Source of the DNA: Marinobacter salicampi
Lineage (GTDB): Bacteria > Pseudomonadota > Gammaproteobacteria > Pseudomonadales > Oleiphilaceae
DNA: 64,000 nucleotides
Assembly (NCBI RefSeq): GCF_011074795.1
Contig: NZ_JAAMPF010000009.1
Coordinates: forward strand, 62,001 to 126,000
Reading direction: 5' to 3'
Position numbers and translations under genes: made by a program. Shown piece by piece: positions 25,028 through 34,563 of the stretch. The notes below the pieces were generated by a model. The model did no database searches. It saw nothing but the letters and a program-made list of their open reading frames with translations, and was not told the DNA's origin. Each line of letters begins with the position of its first letter. Position 1 is the first letter of the stretch.

Positions 25028-27123
25028 GCCGCGCGCATGTTGACGGGGGCGGAGCGCTTCATGCGCCAGACGAGCAGGAAGAAGGCCGCACTGAGGGCAA
25101 AGCCGATCTCGTCGGTGATGGGCAAGGCGGCAATAAGCGTGAAGGCGGCCAGCATCGACAGCACACGCATCCAGATGGGCAGTTTAATGCCTAGAAAACC
25201 GATCACTGCTGCGCCCCAGAGGCTGATGGCAAGCATGGTTTTGAAGACGATATAGATCACCGCCGGGAGGTAGCCAAAGGACTGGGCAAGCGGGCCTCCG
25301 TCCTGCAGCATCAGTGCCGGGGTATACACCGCCATGTACGGAATCACAAAGCCGGCGGCGGCAATCTTCACCGCTTCTATGGAAATGACCAGTCCCCGTT
25401 CCTTGGCAATGGGTGCCGCCGCGAAGCAGGCCAGCGCCACCGGCGGGGTCAGGTCAGCCAGAATGCCGAAATAGAACACGAACATGTGGCTGACAATCAA
25501 CGGCACACCCAACTGCTCAAGGGCAGGGCCGGCAATACTGGAAGTGATGATGTAGTTGGGGATGGTCGGAATCCCCATGCCCAGGAGCAGGCAGGTGACC
25601 ATCGTCAACACCAGGGACAGGAACAGGTTGTTTTCGCCGACGGCGACCACGAACTGGCCGAAGGTGTTGGCGGCACCGGTCAGCGTCATGGTGCCGATGA
25701 TGATACCCACCATCGCGCAGGCCACGCCCACCGGGAGGGCGGCTTTGGCGCCGTTTGCCAGTGAATCACGGCAGGTGGCCAGGGTTTCACGTCCGCCTTT
25801 GCGGAAGGCGTTGATGACGATCAGGGCAAGAATGGCACTGGCGATCACCCAGATACCGAATTGCAGGAAAGCCGCGCATACCAGGCCGAGGCCAATCCAG
25901 AACAGCACCCGGATAACCCTGCCAGGCAGGCCAATGGCAATGGACGCCCCCAGAATAAGCACCACGGTAAACGCAAGGCCGACCGTACCCGCAAACAGCG
26001 GGGTGTAACCGCCGATAAGGAGCCAGACCAGGGCAATCAGCGGAATGACCAGGTACCACTGTTTTTTCAAGGCTTTCAGGGGCGAAGGCAGGTCTTTTTT
26101 GTCCATGCCCACCAGGCCGCGCTTGCCGGCTTCAAGATGCACCATCCAGAAGGCGCCAAAGAAGTAGAGAACCGCCGGAATGATCGCCGCTTTGACGATT
26201 TCCGAATAGGGTACGTTCAGGGTTTCGGCCATGATGAAGGCGACTGCGCCCATCACCGGTGGCATCAGCTGGCCCCCCATGGACGAGGTGGCTTCGACGC
26301 CACCGGCAAACGCGGGCTTGTAGCCGAACTGTTTCATCAGCGGAATGGTGAATTGCCCCGTGGTCACCACGTTGGCTACACCGGAGCCGGAGATGGTGCC
26401 CATCAGGGAGGACGACACCACAGCCACCTTGGCGGCGCCACCCTTCGCGTGCCCCACCAGGCCAAGGGCGAAGTCGGTGAACAGCTGGATCATGCCGGCT
26501 TTTTCAAGAAAAGCGCCAAACAGGATGAACAGGAAAATGTAGGTGGCCGACACGTAGGTCGGAATGCCGTAGATGCCCTCGGTGCCATAGGCCATGTGTT
26601 CAATGACCTGGTGGAAGTCATAGCCACGGTGATCAAGGGGCGCCGGTAGATATTGCCCAAACAGGCAGTAGGCGAAAAAAGTGCCGCAGATAATGGGCAG
26701 GGCCGGTCCCATCAGTTGCCAGGTGGCCACGAACACGGTGGCGATGGCAACGATACCCAGAACAATATCAAGTTCGGTCGGGTCGCCGGCCCGAAGCAGC
26801 AGGGGCTCATATTCAAGCCACTGGTATCCGGCAACCAGCACGGCGGCGAGCGCCAGGCTCCAGGCGATCACTTTGAACATTGCCGATCTGTGGATCGCGA
26901 TCAGCGGGAAGGTCAGCAGCAGCAGAAAGCCCACGTGAAAGGCCCGCTGAATCTGGCTGGGGAAATCAACCAGGTGGGCAGCGGTGGCAATCTGGAACGC
27001 AGAGAAAGTAACTGCGATCCAGAACAGCAGACGACCCTCAAAGGAGTAGGTGAAGCCAGCAGTAGTAGCATCCTGGAATTCAGCTCCGGCGTCTAAAGAC
27101 CCGGTTTCGGATTTGGTGGACAT
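25024..27123 (-). CDS. TRAP transporter fused permease subunit (DctQM type)
   Basis: A 699-residue membrane protein with a small-subunit-like N-terminal part (four helices up to about residue 150) fused to a DctM-like large subunit. Visible landmarks are GTISGSGVANVVTTGQFTIPLMK, GVEATSSMGGQLMPPVMGAVAFIMAE and LLGMGIPTIPNYIITSS, all characteristic of TRAP permeases of the TAXI class. It works with the upstream TAXI binding protein (27210-28166) as an ion-driven importer. The substrate is not predictable; organic acids are common. Confidence 0.92.
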   Translation of the reverse strand: MSTKSETGSLDAGAEFQDATTAGFTYSFEGRLLFWIAVTFSAFQIATAAHLVDFPSQIQRAFHVGFLLLLTFPLIAIHRSAMFKVIAWSLALAAVLVAGYQWLEYEPLLLRAGDPTELDIVLGIVAIATVFVATWQLMGPALPIICGTFFAYCLFGQYLPAPLDHRGYDFHQVIEHMAYGTEGIYGIPTYVSATYIFLFILFGAFLEKAGMIQLFTDFALGLVGHAKGGAAKVAVVSSSLMGTISGSGVANVVTTGQFTIPLMKQFGYKPAFAGGVEATSSMGGQLMPPVMGAVAFIMAETLNVPYSEIVKAAIIPAVLYFFGAFWMVHLEAGKRGLVGMDKKDLPSPLKALKKQWYLVIPLIALVWLLIGGYTPLFAGTVGLAFTVVLILGASIAIGLPGRVIRVLFWIGLGLVCAAFLQFGIWVIASAILALIVINAFRKGGRETLATCRDSLANGAKAALPVGVACAMVGIIIGTMTLTGAANTFGQFVVAVGENNLFLSLVLTMVTCLLLGMGIPTIPNYIITSSIAGPALEQLGVPLIVSHMFVFYFGILADLTPPVALACFAAAPIAKERGLVISIEAVKIAAAGFVIPYMAVYTPALMLQDGGPLAQSFGYLPAVIYIVFKTMLAISLWGAAVIGFLGIKLPIWMRVLSMLAAFTLIAALPITDEIGFALSAAFFLLVWRMKRSAPVNMRAA

Positions 27124-27167
27124 AGACTGGAGCCCGAAAAAGACAACGATAACTCTGGAAGTTCAGA

Positions 27168-27190
27168 GCCGCACCCCGACAGGGTGCGGC
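27168..27190 (-). promoter_or_regulatory. GC-rich stem-loop between TAXI and permease genes
   Basis: GCCGCACCC (27168-27176) and GGGTGCGGC (27182-27190) form a perfect 9-bp stem with a 5-base loop CGACA, and no T-run follows. In binding-protein operons such hairpins often stabilise the upstream mRNA, so more binding protein than permease is made. That is the likely role here. Confidence 0.6.
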
Positions 27191-27209
27191 CTGGTAGACC
27201 ATTCAAATG

Positions 27210-28166
27210 TTAATCGAGCAGCCCTTTTTCCTGGTAGAACTTCTCTGCGCCCGGATGCAGTGGTACAGGCATGCCCTGTAGTGCGTTCTCAAGCTTGATG
27301 GCTTCTGCGGCTTTATGGGCTGAGCGAAGGGCCGACAGGTTTTCCCAGAGCAGCTTGGTCATCTGGTAGGCCGTTTCATCGGAGACATCTGAATGGGTAA
27401 CCAGAAAATTCACCACGGCAGCGGTGGGCACGTCTTCGTCCTGCCCGTCGTAGGTGCCCGCCGGAATGGTACCGGCAACGTAGGGAGCCCCCAGCTTGGC
27501 AACGATTTCTTCAGGCACGGCCACCACGTTGATATCCATGGCTGTGGACAGGTCTTTGAGGGACGCCACGCCCAGGCCGGCTGACTGCAGAGTGGCGTCC
27601 AGCTGGCGGTTCTTCATCAGTTCGACGGACTCGGCGTAGGGCAGGTACTCTGTCTTGCCCAGATCGTCATAGCTCATGCCGGCGGCATCCAGAATGGCCC
27701 GGGCGTTCAGTTCGGTTCCGGATTTTGGCGCACCCACTGACAGACCTTTGCCTTTGAGCTGTTCAAGGGTGGTGATGCCGGATTCCTCTGAGGCAACTAT
27801 CTGCACGTAGTTGGGGTAAATGGCGGCAATACCACGCAGTTTATCCAGTGGTTGTTTGAAGCCTGCCTCTTCGTTGCCTTCCCAGGCTAGTTTCACCGAG
27901 TCACCCAGCGCTATGCCCAGCTCGCCCCGGCCCTGCTGCAGCAGGTTCAGGTTTTCCACCGACGCCTTGGTAGCCTGCACCTGTGTGCGGGCATCGGGAA
28001 TATTGTCGCCATAGACTTTGGATAGCGCCACGCCGATCGGGTAGTAAACACCAGACGTTCCACCGGTCAGGATATTGATGAACTCTGCATTGGCTGAGGT
28101 TGCTGGCAAGGCCAGTAGGGTAAAGGCGGCTGTCAGTACTGCGGTTCTTGCTTTACGGAGCACCAT
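27210..28166 (-). CDS. TAXI-family TRAP transporter solute-binding protein
   Basis: A 318-residue protein. ATG 28166 is preferred because AAGGAT lies about 7 bases upstream; ATG 28175 overlaps that site. It has a signal peptide (TAAFTLLALPATSANAE). The mature start FINILTGGTSGVYYPIGVALSKVY is typical of the TAXI family, as are LGIALGDSVKLAW, GKGLSVGAPKSGTELNAR, and VVAVPEEIVAKLGAPYVAGTIPAGTYDG. It captures the substrate in the periplasm for the fused permease. Confidence 0.92.
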   Translation of the reverse strand: MVLRKARTAVLTAAFTLLALPATSANAEFINILTGGTSGVYYPIGVALSKVYGDNIPDARTQVQATKASVENLNLLQQGRGELGIALGDSVKLAWEGNEEAGFKQPLDKLRGIAAIYPNYVQIVASEESGITTLEQLKGKGLSVGAPKSGTELNARAILDAAGMSYDDLGKTEYLPYAESVELMKNRQLDATLQSAGLGVASLKDLSTAMDINVVAVPEEIVAKLGAPYVAGTIPAGTYDGQDEDVPTAAVVNFLVTHSDVSDETAYQMTKLLWENLSALRSAHKAAEAIKLENALQGMPVPLHPGAEKFYQEKGLLD

Positions 28167-28267
28167 GTTGATCATCCTTGTGACACATATTTATTTTTGT
28201 ATTTTGGTTGCCTATTGAATATCAGCGAGAACCTTCGAAGTTGCAAGAAATTGAGCCTGATTCCGTG

Positions 28268-28781
28268 CTAGACCAATGGCCAATAGAGCCCGGTTTCATG
28301 GTCGCCTAAACCCAGAATGCTCGCCGTCAGTGACCACGATGACTTTGACTCTTTCCTTGGTGGCGCTGCGCAGCAGGTAATCCATGTGCTCCCGGTCAGG
28401 CCAGGACACAAACAGGCCGCGATGGTTGCGGTAGATATTGGAGAACTCTTCACAGGCATCGCCCACGGTGGGGGTGTAGATGATCGGAAGCATTTCCTCC
28501 AGATGATCTTCTAGGAGGTAGTAGAACAGGGTTTCGTTGTCGTCCTGAATCGCCCGCAGTGTGATGTGTCGATCCAGGTCGGTCCGGCATAACTGGTACT
28601 GCTTATACGCCCGCTCCGCCTGCTCCTCGATGCTTTCCACGTTCTGGGGCAGCAGTCCGATAAGGTTGAAGTCCACGCGCTCCTGCTGGGAAAAGGCACT
28701 GCCCTTATTGAGTAGCGGCATCTCCAGCAGGGTTGGGCCGGCGTAGGGGATGTATAGGGGGCGTTTCTCCCTGTAGTTCAT
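28268..28781 (-). pseudogene. maeA: Remnant of an NAD-dependent malic enzyme gene (5' part, frameshifted and truncated)
   Basis: The frame from ATG 28781 encodes 161 residues that match the N-terminus of SfcA/MaeA malic enzymes: [60 protein letters not shown] and KVIVVTDGE. Complete enzymes have about 560 residues. At VTDGE the usual next residues R-ILGLGD are in another frame: the neighbouring frame reads [10 protein letters not shown] before stopping, consistent with a 2-base deletion in the Arg codon. Nothing of the NAD-binding and C-terminal domains follows. So the gene is both frameshifted near 28325 and deleted after about 28300. It sits between the TRAP and BCCT genes. Confidence 0.85.
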
Positions 28782-28804
28782 GATTACCTCGTATCCGGAG
28801 AAGG

Positions 28805-30436
28805 TCAGGTTTTTTCTTTATGTTTTTGATCCTCAGATACTTCAGTTGCCTCGCGCCCGGCGTCATCCAGGTCGGCCCACGGTTCGCGTGGAGATTCTGT
28901 TCTGTCTCCGGCCCGGGCTGCATAATCTTCATACTGCAGTGCACGGGTCAGCCCGAAAGCCATAATCAGTATTATGACGGAGAACGGCAACGCGGCCATA
29001 ATTACAGCGGCCTGCAAGGTTTCGAGACCACCGGCAACGAGCAGGACCACGGTCATCAGCGTCAGAATGAGCCCCCATATTATGCGATGTACGGTTGGCG
29101 GGTTCGGGTCGCCACCCGAGAGAATGGTGTTGATTACGAGAGTTCCAGCATTTGCTGAGGTCACGAGATAGGTCGCGATCAGAATTACCAGTCCCATAGT
29201 GACCACCTGACCAATCGGACCCAACCCCATCGATTCGATGGTCACAAACAACGCCCGCGCTTCGTCCTCGGATACGGCAGCGATAATGCCGCCATCTCCG
29301 AATAGCTCCTGATACAGTGCGGTACCGCCGAACAAACCGATCCAGATGATCGTAATGCCTGTTGGCACCAGCAATACGCCCATGACAAATTCCCGAAACG
29401 TACGACCACGGGAAACCCTGGCGATGAACATTCCGACAAACGGTGCCCAAGCCAGCCACCAGCCCCAGAAAAATACTGTCCACTCCGATTGCCAGCCGTC
29501 GTCCCGGGTGGCATTGGTATGAAACGTCATTTGCACCAGGTTTTGCATGTAATAGCCGGCAGACTCGAGAGTGATCGCAAACAGGTACTGGGTCGGGCCG
29601 AAAATCAGGATAAAAAGGAGGATCACAATGCTCAGCCAGAAATTCAGCTGTGAAAGAGCTCGCACTCCCCGCTGCAGTCCAGAAACGACAGAAACAGTTG
29701 CGACCCCCATGATGGCGACGGCTACTGCAACTTGTATTGGCAGGGTCTGTTGGAGGCCGAGCACCTCTTCCAGGCCGGAATTCATTTGGCGCACCCCAAG
29801 ACCCAAAGTCGTGGCAATGCCAAAAACCGTCGCAAAGGTAGCCAACACGTCCACCACATCGCCCAACCACCAGCGTGTGCGAGTCCCTAAAACGGGGTTG
29901 AGTCCTGATCGGATGGTCAGCGGTTGATTCCTGCGGTACGCAAAGAAGGCGAGTACCACAGCAACAAAGGAGAAAACCGCCCAACCATTCAGCCCCCAAT
30001 GGAAATACGTGAGGCTCATGGCTACTCTGGCGGCTTGCGGGGTCAGGCCCGCTTCAAATGGGTTGTGCTCAAACTGAAGAATTGGCTGGGCCACCGCCCA
30101 GAACAGGATGCCTACTCCAGTCCCGGCGGCGAACAACATCGCAACCCACGAAAAAAATGCAAACTCCGGCTGCTCGTCGTCCCTGCCCAACCTCACGTTT
30201 TTATATCGGCCGGTACCCAGCCAGATCATGAACATCAACAAAAACGCGACAACGAAGACGTAGTACCATTCCAGAAACGGATTGAGAAAAGTTCGAGCGC
30301 TGCCAAGTACTTGGGACACATCTTTTGTGAACAGGCTTCCCAGGGCCAGAACGGTCATGATTAAAACCATAGCCGCTATTGTTACTCTGGCGTTCATTCC
30401 TTTCAGGATGCCAGAATTGGCCTGATTGAATGCCAT
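28805..30436 (-). CDS. BCCT-family transporter (betaine/choline/carnitine type)
   Basis: A 543-residue protein with about 12 transmembrane helices. The BCCT signature region is [32 protein letters not shown]. Other landmarks are [15 protein letters not shown] and [16 protein letters not shown] chose ATG 30436, after GAGG at 7 bases; the frame extends further but without a site. BCCT carriers import quaternary ammonium solutes with Na+ or H+, so this complements the betaine ABC system at 6.6-10.4 kb. The cytoplasmic tail is acidic and charged, as in osmoregulated members. Confidence 0.92.
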   Translation of the reverse strand: MAFNQANSGILKGMNARVTIAAMVLIMTVLALGSLFTKDVSQVLGSARTFLNPFLEWYYVFVVAFLLMFMIWLGTGRYKNVRLGRDDEQPEFAFFSWVAMLFAAGTGVGILFWAVAQPILQFEHNPFEAGLTPQAARVAMSLTYFHWGLNGWAVFSFVAVVLAFFAYRRNQPLTIRSGLNPVLGTRTRWWLGDVVDVLATFATVFGIATTLGLGVRQMNSGLEEVLGLQQTLPIQVAVAVAIMGVATVSVVSGLQRGVRALSQLNFWLSIVILLFILIFGPTQYLFAITLESAGYYMQNLVQMTFHTNATRDDGWQSEWTVFFWGWWLAWAPFVGMFIARVSRGRTFREFVMGVLLVPTGITIIWIGLFGGTALYQELFGDGGIIAAVSEDEARALFVTIESMGLGPIGQVVTMGLVILIATYLVTSANAGTLVINTILSGGDPNPPTVHRIIWGLILTLMTVVLLVAGGLETLQAAVIMAALPFSVIILIMAFGLTRALQYEDYAARAGDRTESPREPWADLDDAGREATEVSEDQKHKEKT

Positions 30437-30504
30437 GGGTGAGCCTCGTGCTTCGATCTCGCTGGCCACCTGCCCGTGTGGTGAAACAGGTGGCCGTCAG
30501 TACA

Positions 30505-31482
30505 CTAATCCGGACGACCAGCGCGGCCTGCAGCTGCTGCGGCTCCAAGGCCCAGAAGCGAGGCTATGAAAAGCCACCACGCGGCCGACGAAACGGCACT
30601 CTGGATATCATCCACTGTGTCGGTCAGACGCTCCTGCAAATCGGAAATCGTCTGGCGAAGGGTCTCTACCGCAGAATCGAATGCGTTCTTCACTTCGTCA
30701 ATGATCGCCTGGGTCTGGGTATCGTTGATGCCTAGTCGCGTCTGCAGGGCATTTCTGGCCTCGTCGATATCCTCCTTGTTGATGACCGCATTCTCTCCTT
30801 CAATCAGCTGGTCCAGCAGGCGGTTCACCTCTTCCTCGAAAGAGGCAGGTTTCGCGGCGATGTCCGACAGCGTTGAGGTGAGGAGAGATCGTGCGCGCTT
30901 CATCTCCTGCTCACTAATCACCTCCCGGAAAGCCTCACGGGCCTCGGAGCGCAATCGGGAGGGTGTCACGCCTGCGTTTTCGAGTACTTGCTGGAGCTCA
31001 GGTGGCAGATTCTCCATTGAGATCGTGTCGGCGATCTCAGATAGGTCCGGCAGCGCAATGTCATCGGGTATGATCGCCTGAACCGCGGTACCGGTGGTTT
31101 TTGCAGTTTGGGCAACAAGCGCTGTGGACGAACTGATCGCCGACGTCCCGGCGCTCAAGCCTCCGAACGCCACGATGAGAGTGGTCAGAGCCCAGACCGC
31201 CGCACCCGCAAGCATGGCAGCGTTGGTATCGGCCGGGAACATAAACCTCGCTGCGGTATACCCTCCGGCAGCAAGGGAAATGATTTGCGTGATGATGAGG
31301 TAGATAGCTGCGCCGAACCCAAGGCCTTCTCCGATCGCCTCAAGGCTTGCGACGCCGATAGCAAGACCGAGAAGGGTGAACAACACCATTAGACCCAGTG
31401 CCACGATCGTGCCGGAAATAATCGCGGTCAACGTGGGCCGGTTCGCGTTATATGGTTCGGCGTGAAGGGTAGTGTCTGTCAT
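30505..31482 (-). CDS. Membrane protein with a long helical, coiled-coil-like central domain
   Basis: A 325-residue protein. ATG 31482 follows GAGG at 7 bases. N-terminal helices (IISGTIVALGLMVLFTLLGLAIG, AAIYLIITQIISLAAGGYTAA, AAVWALTTLIVAFGGLSAG) are followed by about 180 residues of charged, helical sequence and a C-terminal helix (SSAAWWLFIASLLGLGAAAAA). The long part likely forms a soluble helical domain. It is 68 bases upstream of the BCCT gene on the same strand, so they may share a transcript. No named family recognised. Confidence 0.7.
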   Translation of the reverse strand: MTDTTLHAEPYNANRPTLTAIISGTIVALGLMVLFTLLGLAIGVASLEAIGEGLGFGAAIYLIITQIISLAAGGYTAARFMFPADTNAAMLAGAAVWALTTLIVAFGGLSAGTSAISSSTALVAQTAKTTGTAVQAIIPDDIALPDLSEIADTISMENLPPELQQVLENAGVTPSRLRSEAREAFREVISEQEMKRARSLLTSTLSDIAAKPASFEEEVNRLLDQLIEGENAVINKEDIDEARNALQTRLGINDTQTQAIIDEVKNAFDSAVETLRQTISDLQERLTDTVDDIQSAVSSAAWWLFIASLLGLGAAAAAGRAGRPD

Positions 31483-32102
31483 GTGAAACCTCATTTGCAG
31501 TGGATCAGGAAAATGTGATGCGCTATTCGGACAACATCAATCCATGGATAACTGCTTAAATATCAGGAATCTAAAGCGCTAGCGCGGAGCGTCAATTCTG
31601 TCCGTGAGCGGTTTGGGCAATAAGTGAATGTCGGATTCCAAGCCAATCATGATCAGGCTGTGTCTTGCCTGCCGAAAAAGCCGAGTGCGTTGGCGGGGAA
31701 TGATACGCTGCGCCTAAGATGGCGGAATGCCTGCTGCCGCATTCTATGCGCTCGCAGGCGTCATCAAGGTGCTTGACTACGGGGTGGCCAATGTTGGTCA
31801 TGAGCGCTCCTTGCCCGTTCTGGTTTCGCCACCAGTGTGCTACAACGATTGGCGTGCAAAAAGTATAGGCACCCAACTGTCCGGACTTCAAGCGGATTCA
31901 CCTAAGCACACGGATTTGAATGTAGGGATCGGGGCTTAGGTCTCCGGTCCAGCTTCAGTCGGGCCTTTTTTTAAACAGATCTTTCCCGACCCAGGCTTGC
32001 AGCTTTTTGCAGTTATAGGACCATTAGGATCCAGCCAGAGGGCCGCGACCATGGTCAGAGTCGGTTAGTTACCGATAACGAGGCAACTTTGGCCGCCTAC
32101 CG
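31483..32102. other. Gene-poor stretch of about 620 bases
   Basis: No frame here has both a ribosome site and recognisable protein features. Its only notable element is a terminator-like hairpin with seven Ts at 31946-31972 on the plus strand, listed separately. It may hold the promoter of the membrane-protein/BCCT pair near 31500. A small RNA ending at the hairpin is possible but unproven. Confidence 0.35.
31946..31972 (+). terminator. Intrinsic-terminator-like hairpin without an assigned gene
   Basis: GGTCC (31946-31950) pairs with GGGCC (31961-31965), with one G-U pair, around a 10-base loop and directly followed by seven Ts. The stem is short, so strength is uncertain. No confident gene precedes it on the plus strand. 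Confidence 0.4.
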
Positions 32103-32543
32103 TTACTCGCTTACAACCGTAACCGGCCCGTTGGCGTGCCGAATCACCTTTTCGCTGATACTGCCCAGAGTCAGTCTGCGTACCCCCGAATGGCCTCGCC
32201 TTCCCATAACCATATGGGTTCCTGGGTGGGCTTCAAGATATTCGATAATCTCATGGGCGGGGTCACCCTGGAGCAGGACCTCTTCAGTAGGGTCGGCTAT
32301 CCCGCTGACCGTTTCTCTCGCGGCATCGAATATTCTGCGCCCATAGACCTTTTGTTCCTCCTCAATGTCGGCGGGCCAGACCCCACTGATAACCAGTCTC
32401 TCCACTTTCGTGTGCGGAAATACGGTCAGGAGCTTGAGTGGGTTACCGGTGGCTTTCGCAAGCTCGGCTGCCATTTTTGCCGCATGTAATGACTGGTCTG
32501 AACCATCGCAGGCGACCACGATGGATGAAGTAGCGTTGGCCAT
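32103..32543 (-). CDS. Universal stress protein (UspA family)
   Basis: A 146-residue single-domain Usp. The N-terminal strand and helix (SSIVVACDGSDQSLHAAKMAAELAK) and the C-terminal ATP-binding motif GRRGHSGVRRLTLGSISEKVI, i.e. G-x2-G-x8-9-G(S/T), are intact, so nucleotide binding is expected. It ends PVTVVSE. ATG 32543 follows GGGAGAAGGA. Usp proteins are cytosolic stress-adaptation factors. Confidence 0.92.
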   Translation of the reverse strand: MANATSSIVVACDGSDQSLHAAKMAAELAKATGNPLKLLTVFPHTKVERLVISGVWPADIEEEQKVYGRRIFDAARETVSGIADPTEEVLLQGDPAHEIIEYLEAHPGTHMVMGRRGHSGVRRLTLGSISEKVIRHANGPVTVVSE

Positions 32544-32764
32544 GATCCTTCTCCCTTCCTTTTTGGGTATAGGACCAACCTAACACCGATACGGGACCTG
32601 TATGGTTGACTCAGGTCATACCGACACAGTTTCCCTTTCTTATACAGAAACAAGAGACTGAAAAAGTGGAGCTTGCCGGCCAGCCAGGAAAATATCTTTC
32701 AGGTTGACCAGATACTGGCAATAACATATATTTAGCATGCATGTTAAAACTATGAGGAACTTCA

Positions 32765-32926
32765 ATGCCACTTTCATTCGTAAACATATTCAGAAAAGAA
32801 GAAGCAGAAGCTGAATCCAGCGCAGCGCAAGCTGTTGATTCAAAAGAGAGCGTAGAGGCGAGGCAGGAAGAGGCTCAAAAAAAGGGTAAACATGGAGAAG
32901 ACGTCTGCTGTGGCGGTTGCTCGTAA
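32765..32926 (+). CDS. Short CCGSCS-type motif peptide gene, 53 aa
   Basis: The frame starts at ATG 32765, about 7 bases after GAGGAA. It encodes MPLSFVNIFRKEEAEAESS, a Glu/Lys/Ala-rich linker, and a C-terminal DVCCGGCS. I recall a family of short marine gammaproteobacterial proteins named for a C-terminal CCGSCS motif; here the middle Ser is Gly. The cysteine arrangement suggests metal binding or a redox role. The gene is followed by a strong hairpin at 32966-32996, supporting a discrete transcript. Too short for most gene finders. The function is unknown. Confidence 0.7.
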   Translation: MPLSFVNIFRKEEAEAESSAAQAVDSKESVEARQEEAQKKGKHGEDVCCGGCS

Positions 32927-32965
32927 TCCTGGCAGCCATCTGCCCAACTGGTCGGGTCTCGAATC

Positions 32966-32996
32966 TTAAACCCCGGAGTACTGGTCCGGGGTTTAA
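32966..32996 (+). terminator. Strong stem-loop after the CCGGCS peptide gene
   Basis: TTAAACCCCGGA (32966-32977) and TCCGGGGTTTAA (32985-32996) form a perfect 12-bp stem with loop GTACTGG, followed by an AT-rich tail. It sits between the peptide gene and the convergent YtoQ gene, so it may act in both directions. Confidence 0.75.
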
Positions 32997-33030
32997 AATT
33001 TCAGGGAGACATATACCTTCGGAATAACGG

Positions 33031-33474
33031 CTACATCGCAGTTGTAACGTATTTCAATACCTCCACCACCTGCTCCGGCGTCTGTGCCCACGCCATGGCG
33101 GCCGCATCCACTTCCTTGAGCGGGTGCACAATATCCTCGTTATGCAGGGTTATGTAGGGCGTACCCATCGCCGCACAATAGCCGGCATCGAAGGCCGCAT
33201 TCCACTGTTTGTACTTGTCCCCGAAGCGAATGACCGCCAGGTCACACTGTTCAAGCATGGTCTTGGTGCGGATGCTGTTCACCTTGGAGGACTGGTGATC
33301 ACGCCAGAAAGGCAGGTCAGGTTTGCCCAGAACGTCGCCGGCGGCATCGCTGGCCTCGTGATTGGTAATCGGTGCCGTAAACTCCACCGGCAAACCGGCG
33401 GCTTCTGCCCCAGCCTGAATCTGTTCACGCCAGTCAGTATGGATTTCACCGGATAGATAGATGGTCCAGATCAT
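33031..33474 (-). CDS. ytoQ: YtoQ family protein
   Basis: A 147-residue protein. ATG 33474 follows AAGGAG at 6 bases; the longer in-frame start at 33507 lies in the ribosome-site region. Family features are TIYLSGEIHTDWREQI, FTAPITNHEASD, FWRDHQSSKVNSIRTKTMLEQCDLAVIRFG and KQWNAAFDAGYCAAMGTPYITLHN. The fold is like nucleoside deoxyribosyltransferases, but the activity is unknown. Confidence 0.88.
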   Translation of the reverse strand: MIWTIYLSGEIHTDWREQIQAGAEAAGLPVEFTAPITNHEASDAAGDVLGKPDLPFWRDHQSSKVNSIRTKTMLEQCDLAVIRFGDKYKQWNAAFDAGYCAAMGTPYITLHNEDIVHPLKEVDAAAMAWAQTPEQVVEVLKYVTTAM

Positions 33475-33631
33475 GTCGGTCTCCTTGGTCTGAAACAGAA
33501 TTGTCATCGCAAAGGCCAGTAAGCGGCCCGGGAAAATGAAGACAGCATTATACGTGAGCCGGACTTAATGTCTGGCATCCAGTCCGGGTAGGGGGTAAAA
33601 AGAACAAAAGGATCCGCAACCGGAGGCAAAC

Positions 33632-34447
33632 ATGGTCAACCCCATAAACAACCCATCGGGCCTTTCATCTGCCCCCTCGATTCATCAGAGTACTGAAGAC
33701 GGTATCACCACCCTGACACTCAATGAACCGGAACGCCGCAACAGCCTGTCCATGGCCATGCTGGAGGCTTTGTCTGAGGTTCTGGAGACGGTCGCCAACG
33801 ACGGCGTGACGCGTGTGATCATTCTTGGCGCCACAGGCAAGGTGTTTTGTGCCGGCCACGACCTGAAGGAAATACAGAGCCAGTTTGACCAGAAAGCAGC
33901 GCTTCAGAAGCTCTTTGAGCTCTGCAGTAAAGTCATGCAGCAGATCGTGCAGCTACCGCAACCGGTCATTGCCAGGGCTTCCGGTGTGGCCACGGCGGCA
34001 GGCTGCCAGCTGATCGCGAGCTGTGATCTGGCGGTTGCCTCAGAGGCTGCCAGGTTTGCGACACCCGGTGTCAACATAGGGTTATTCTGCTCGACCCCGA
34101 TGGTGGCCCTATCCCGCAATGTGTCCCGCAAGCACGCCATGGAAATGCTGTTAACCGGCGAAATGATCAGCGCCCGGCGTGCGGAACAGATCGGGCTGGT
34201 CAACCGGGTGGTTGCCGAGGAAGACCTCGACCAGACCATACACAAAATGGCTGCCACCATAGCCGCCAAGTCCAGCCATACGCTCAGAATCGGCAAAGAG
34301 GCCTTCTACCGGCAATTGGAAATGGATCTGGCCGAAGCTTACGAGTACACCTCCAAGGTCATGGCAACCAATTTGGGAACCGACGATGCACAGGAGGGTA
34401 TCTGTGCGTTTCTGGATAAGCGTGAGCCTGAGTGGCGGGACAGGTAG
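33632..34447 (+). CDS. Enoyl-CoA hydratase/isomerase family protein
   Basis: A 271-residue crotonase-fold protein. The oxyanion-hole segments are visible (ATGKVFCAGHDLKEIQ and ASGVATAAGCQLIASCDLAV), as are the first strand-helix region ITTLTLNEPERRNSLS and the ATPGVNIGLFCSTPMVALSR loop. The glutamates typical of hydratases are not both obvious, so it could be an isomerase or another crotonase. ATG 33632 follows GGAGG. A decayed copy of its 3' end lies about 200 bases downstream (34643-34729). Confidence 0.88.
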   Translation: MVNPINNPSGLSSAPSIHQSTEDGITTLTLNEPERRNSLSMAMLEALSEVLETVANDGVTRVIILGATGKVFCAGHDLKEIQSQFDQKAALQKLFELCSKVMQQIVQLPQPVIARASGVATAAGCQLIASCDLAVASEAARFATPGVNIGLFCSTPMVALSRNVSRKHAMEMLLTGEMISARRAEQIGLVNRVVAEEDLDQTIHKMAATIAAKSSHTLRIGKEAFYRQLEMDLAEAYEYTSKVMATNLGTDDAQEGICAFLDKREPEWRDR

Positions 34448-34563
34448 TTGTTCAACGATGTTCTGGTATCGCTCCGTGAAAGCTGGAAACAATCCATTGG
34501 ACGAATTTGGTCGTTAGATATGTTGATGATTGAATTTTCAGCAAATCGACGCGAGGACTGCTT

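Noticed and set aside
25861..26649. Long plus-strand frame of about 260 codons
   Set aside because: It lies wholly antisense to the TRAP permease gene and its composition (His, Gln, Arg rich, no domain) is what the opposite strand of a GC-rich gene gives.
28929..29999. Minus-strand frame of about 356 codons
   Set aside because: Out-of-frame reading of the BCCT transporter, whose own frame has complete family motifs.
31592..31939. Two opposing short frames in the 620-base gap
   Set aside because: No ribosome site and no protein-like pattern; neither is preferred over the other.
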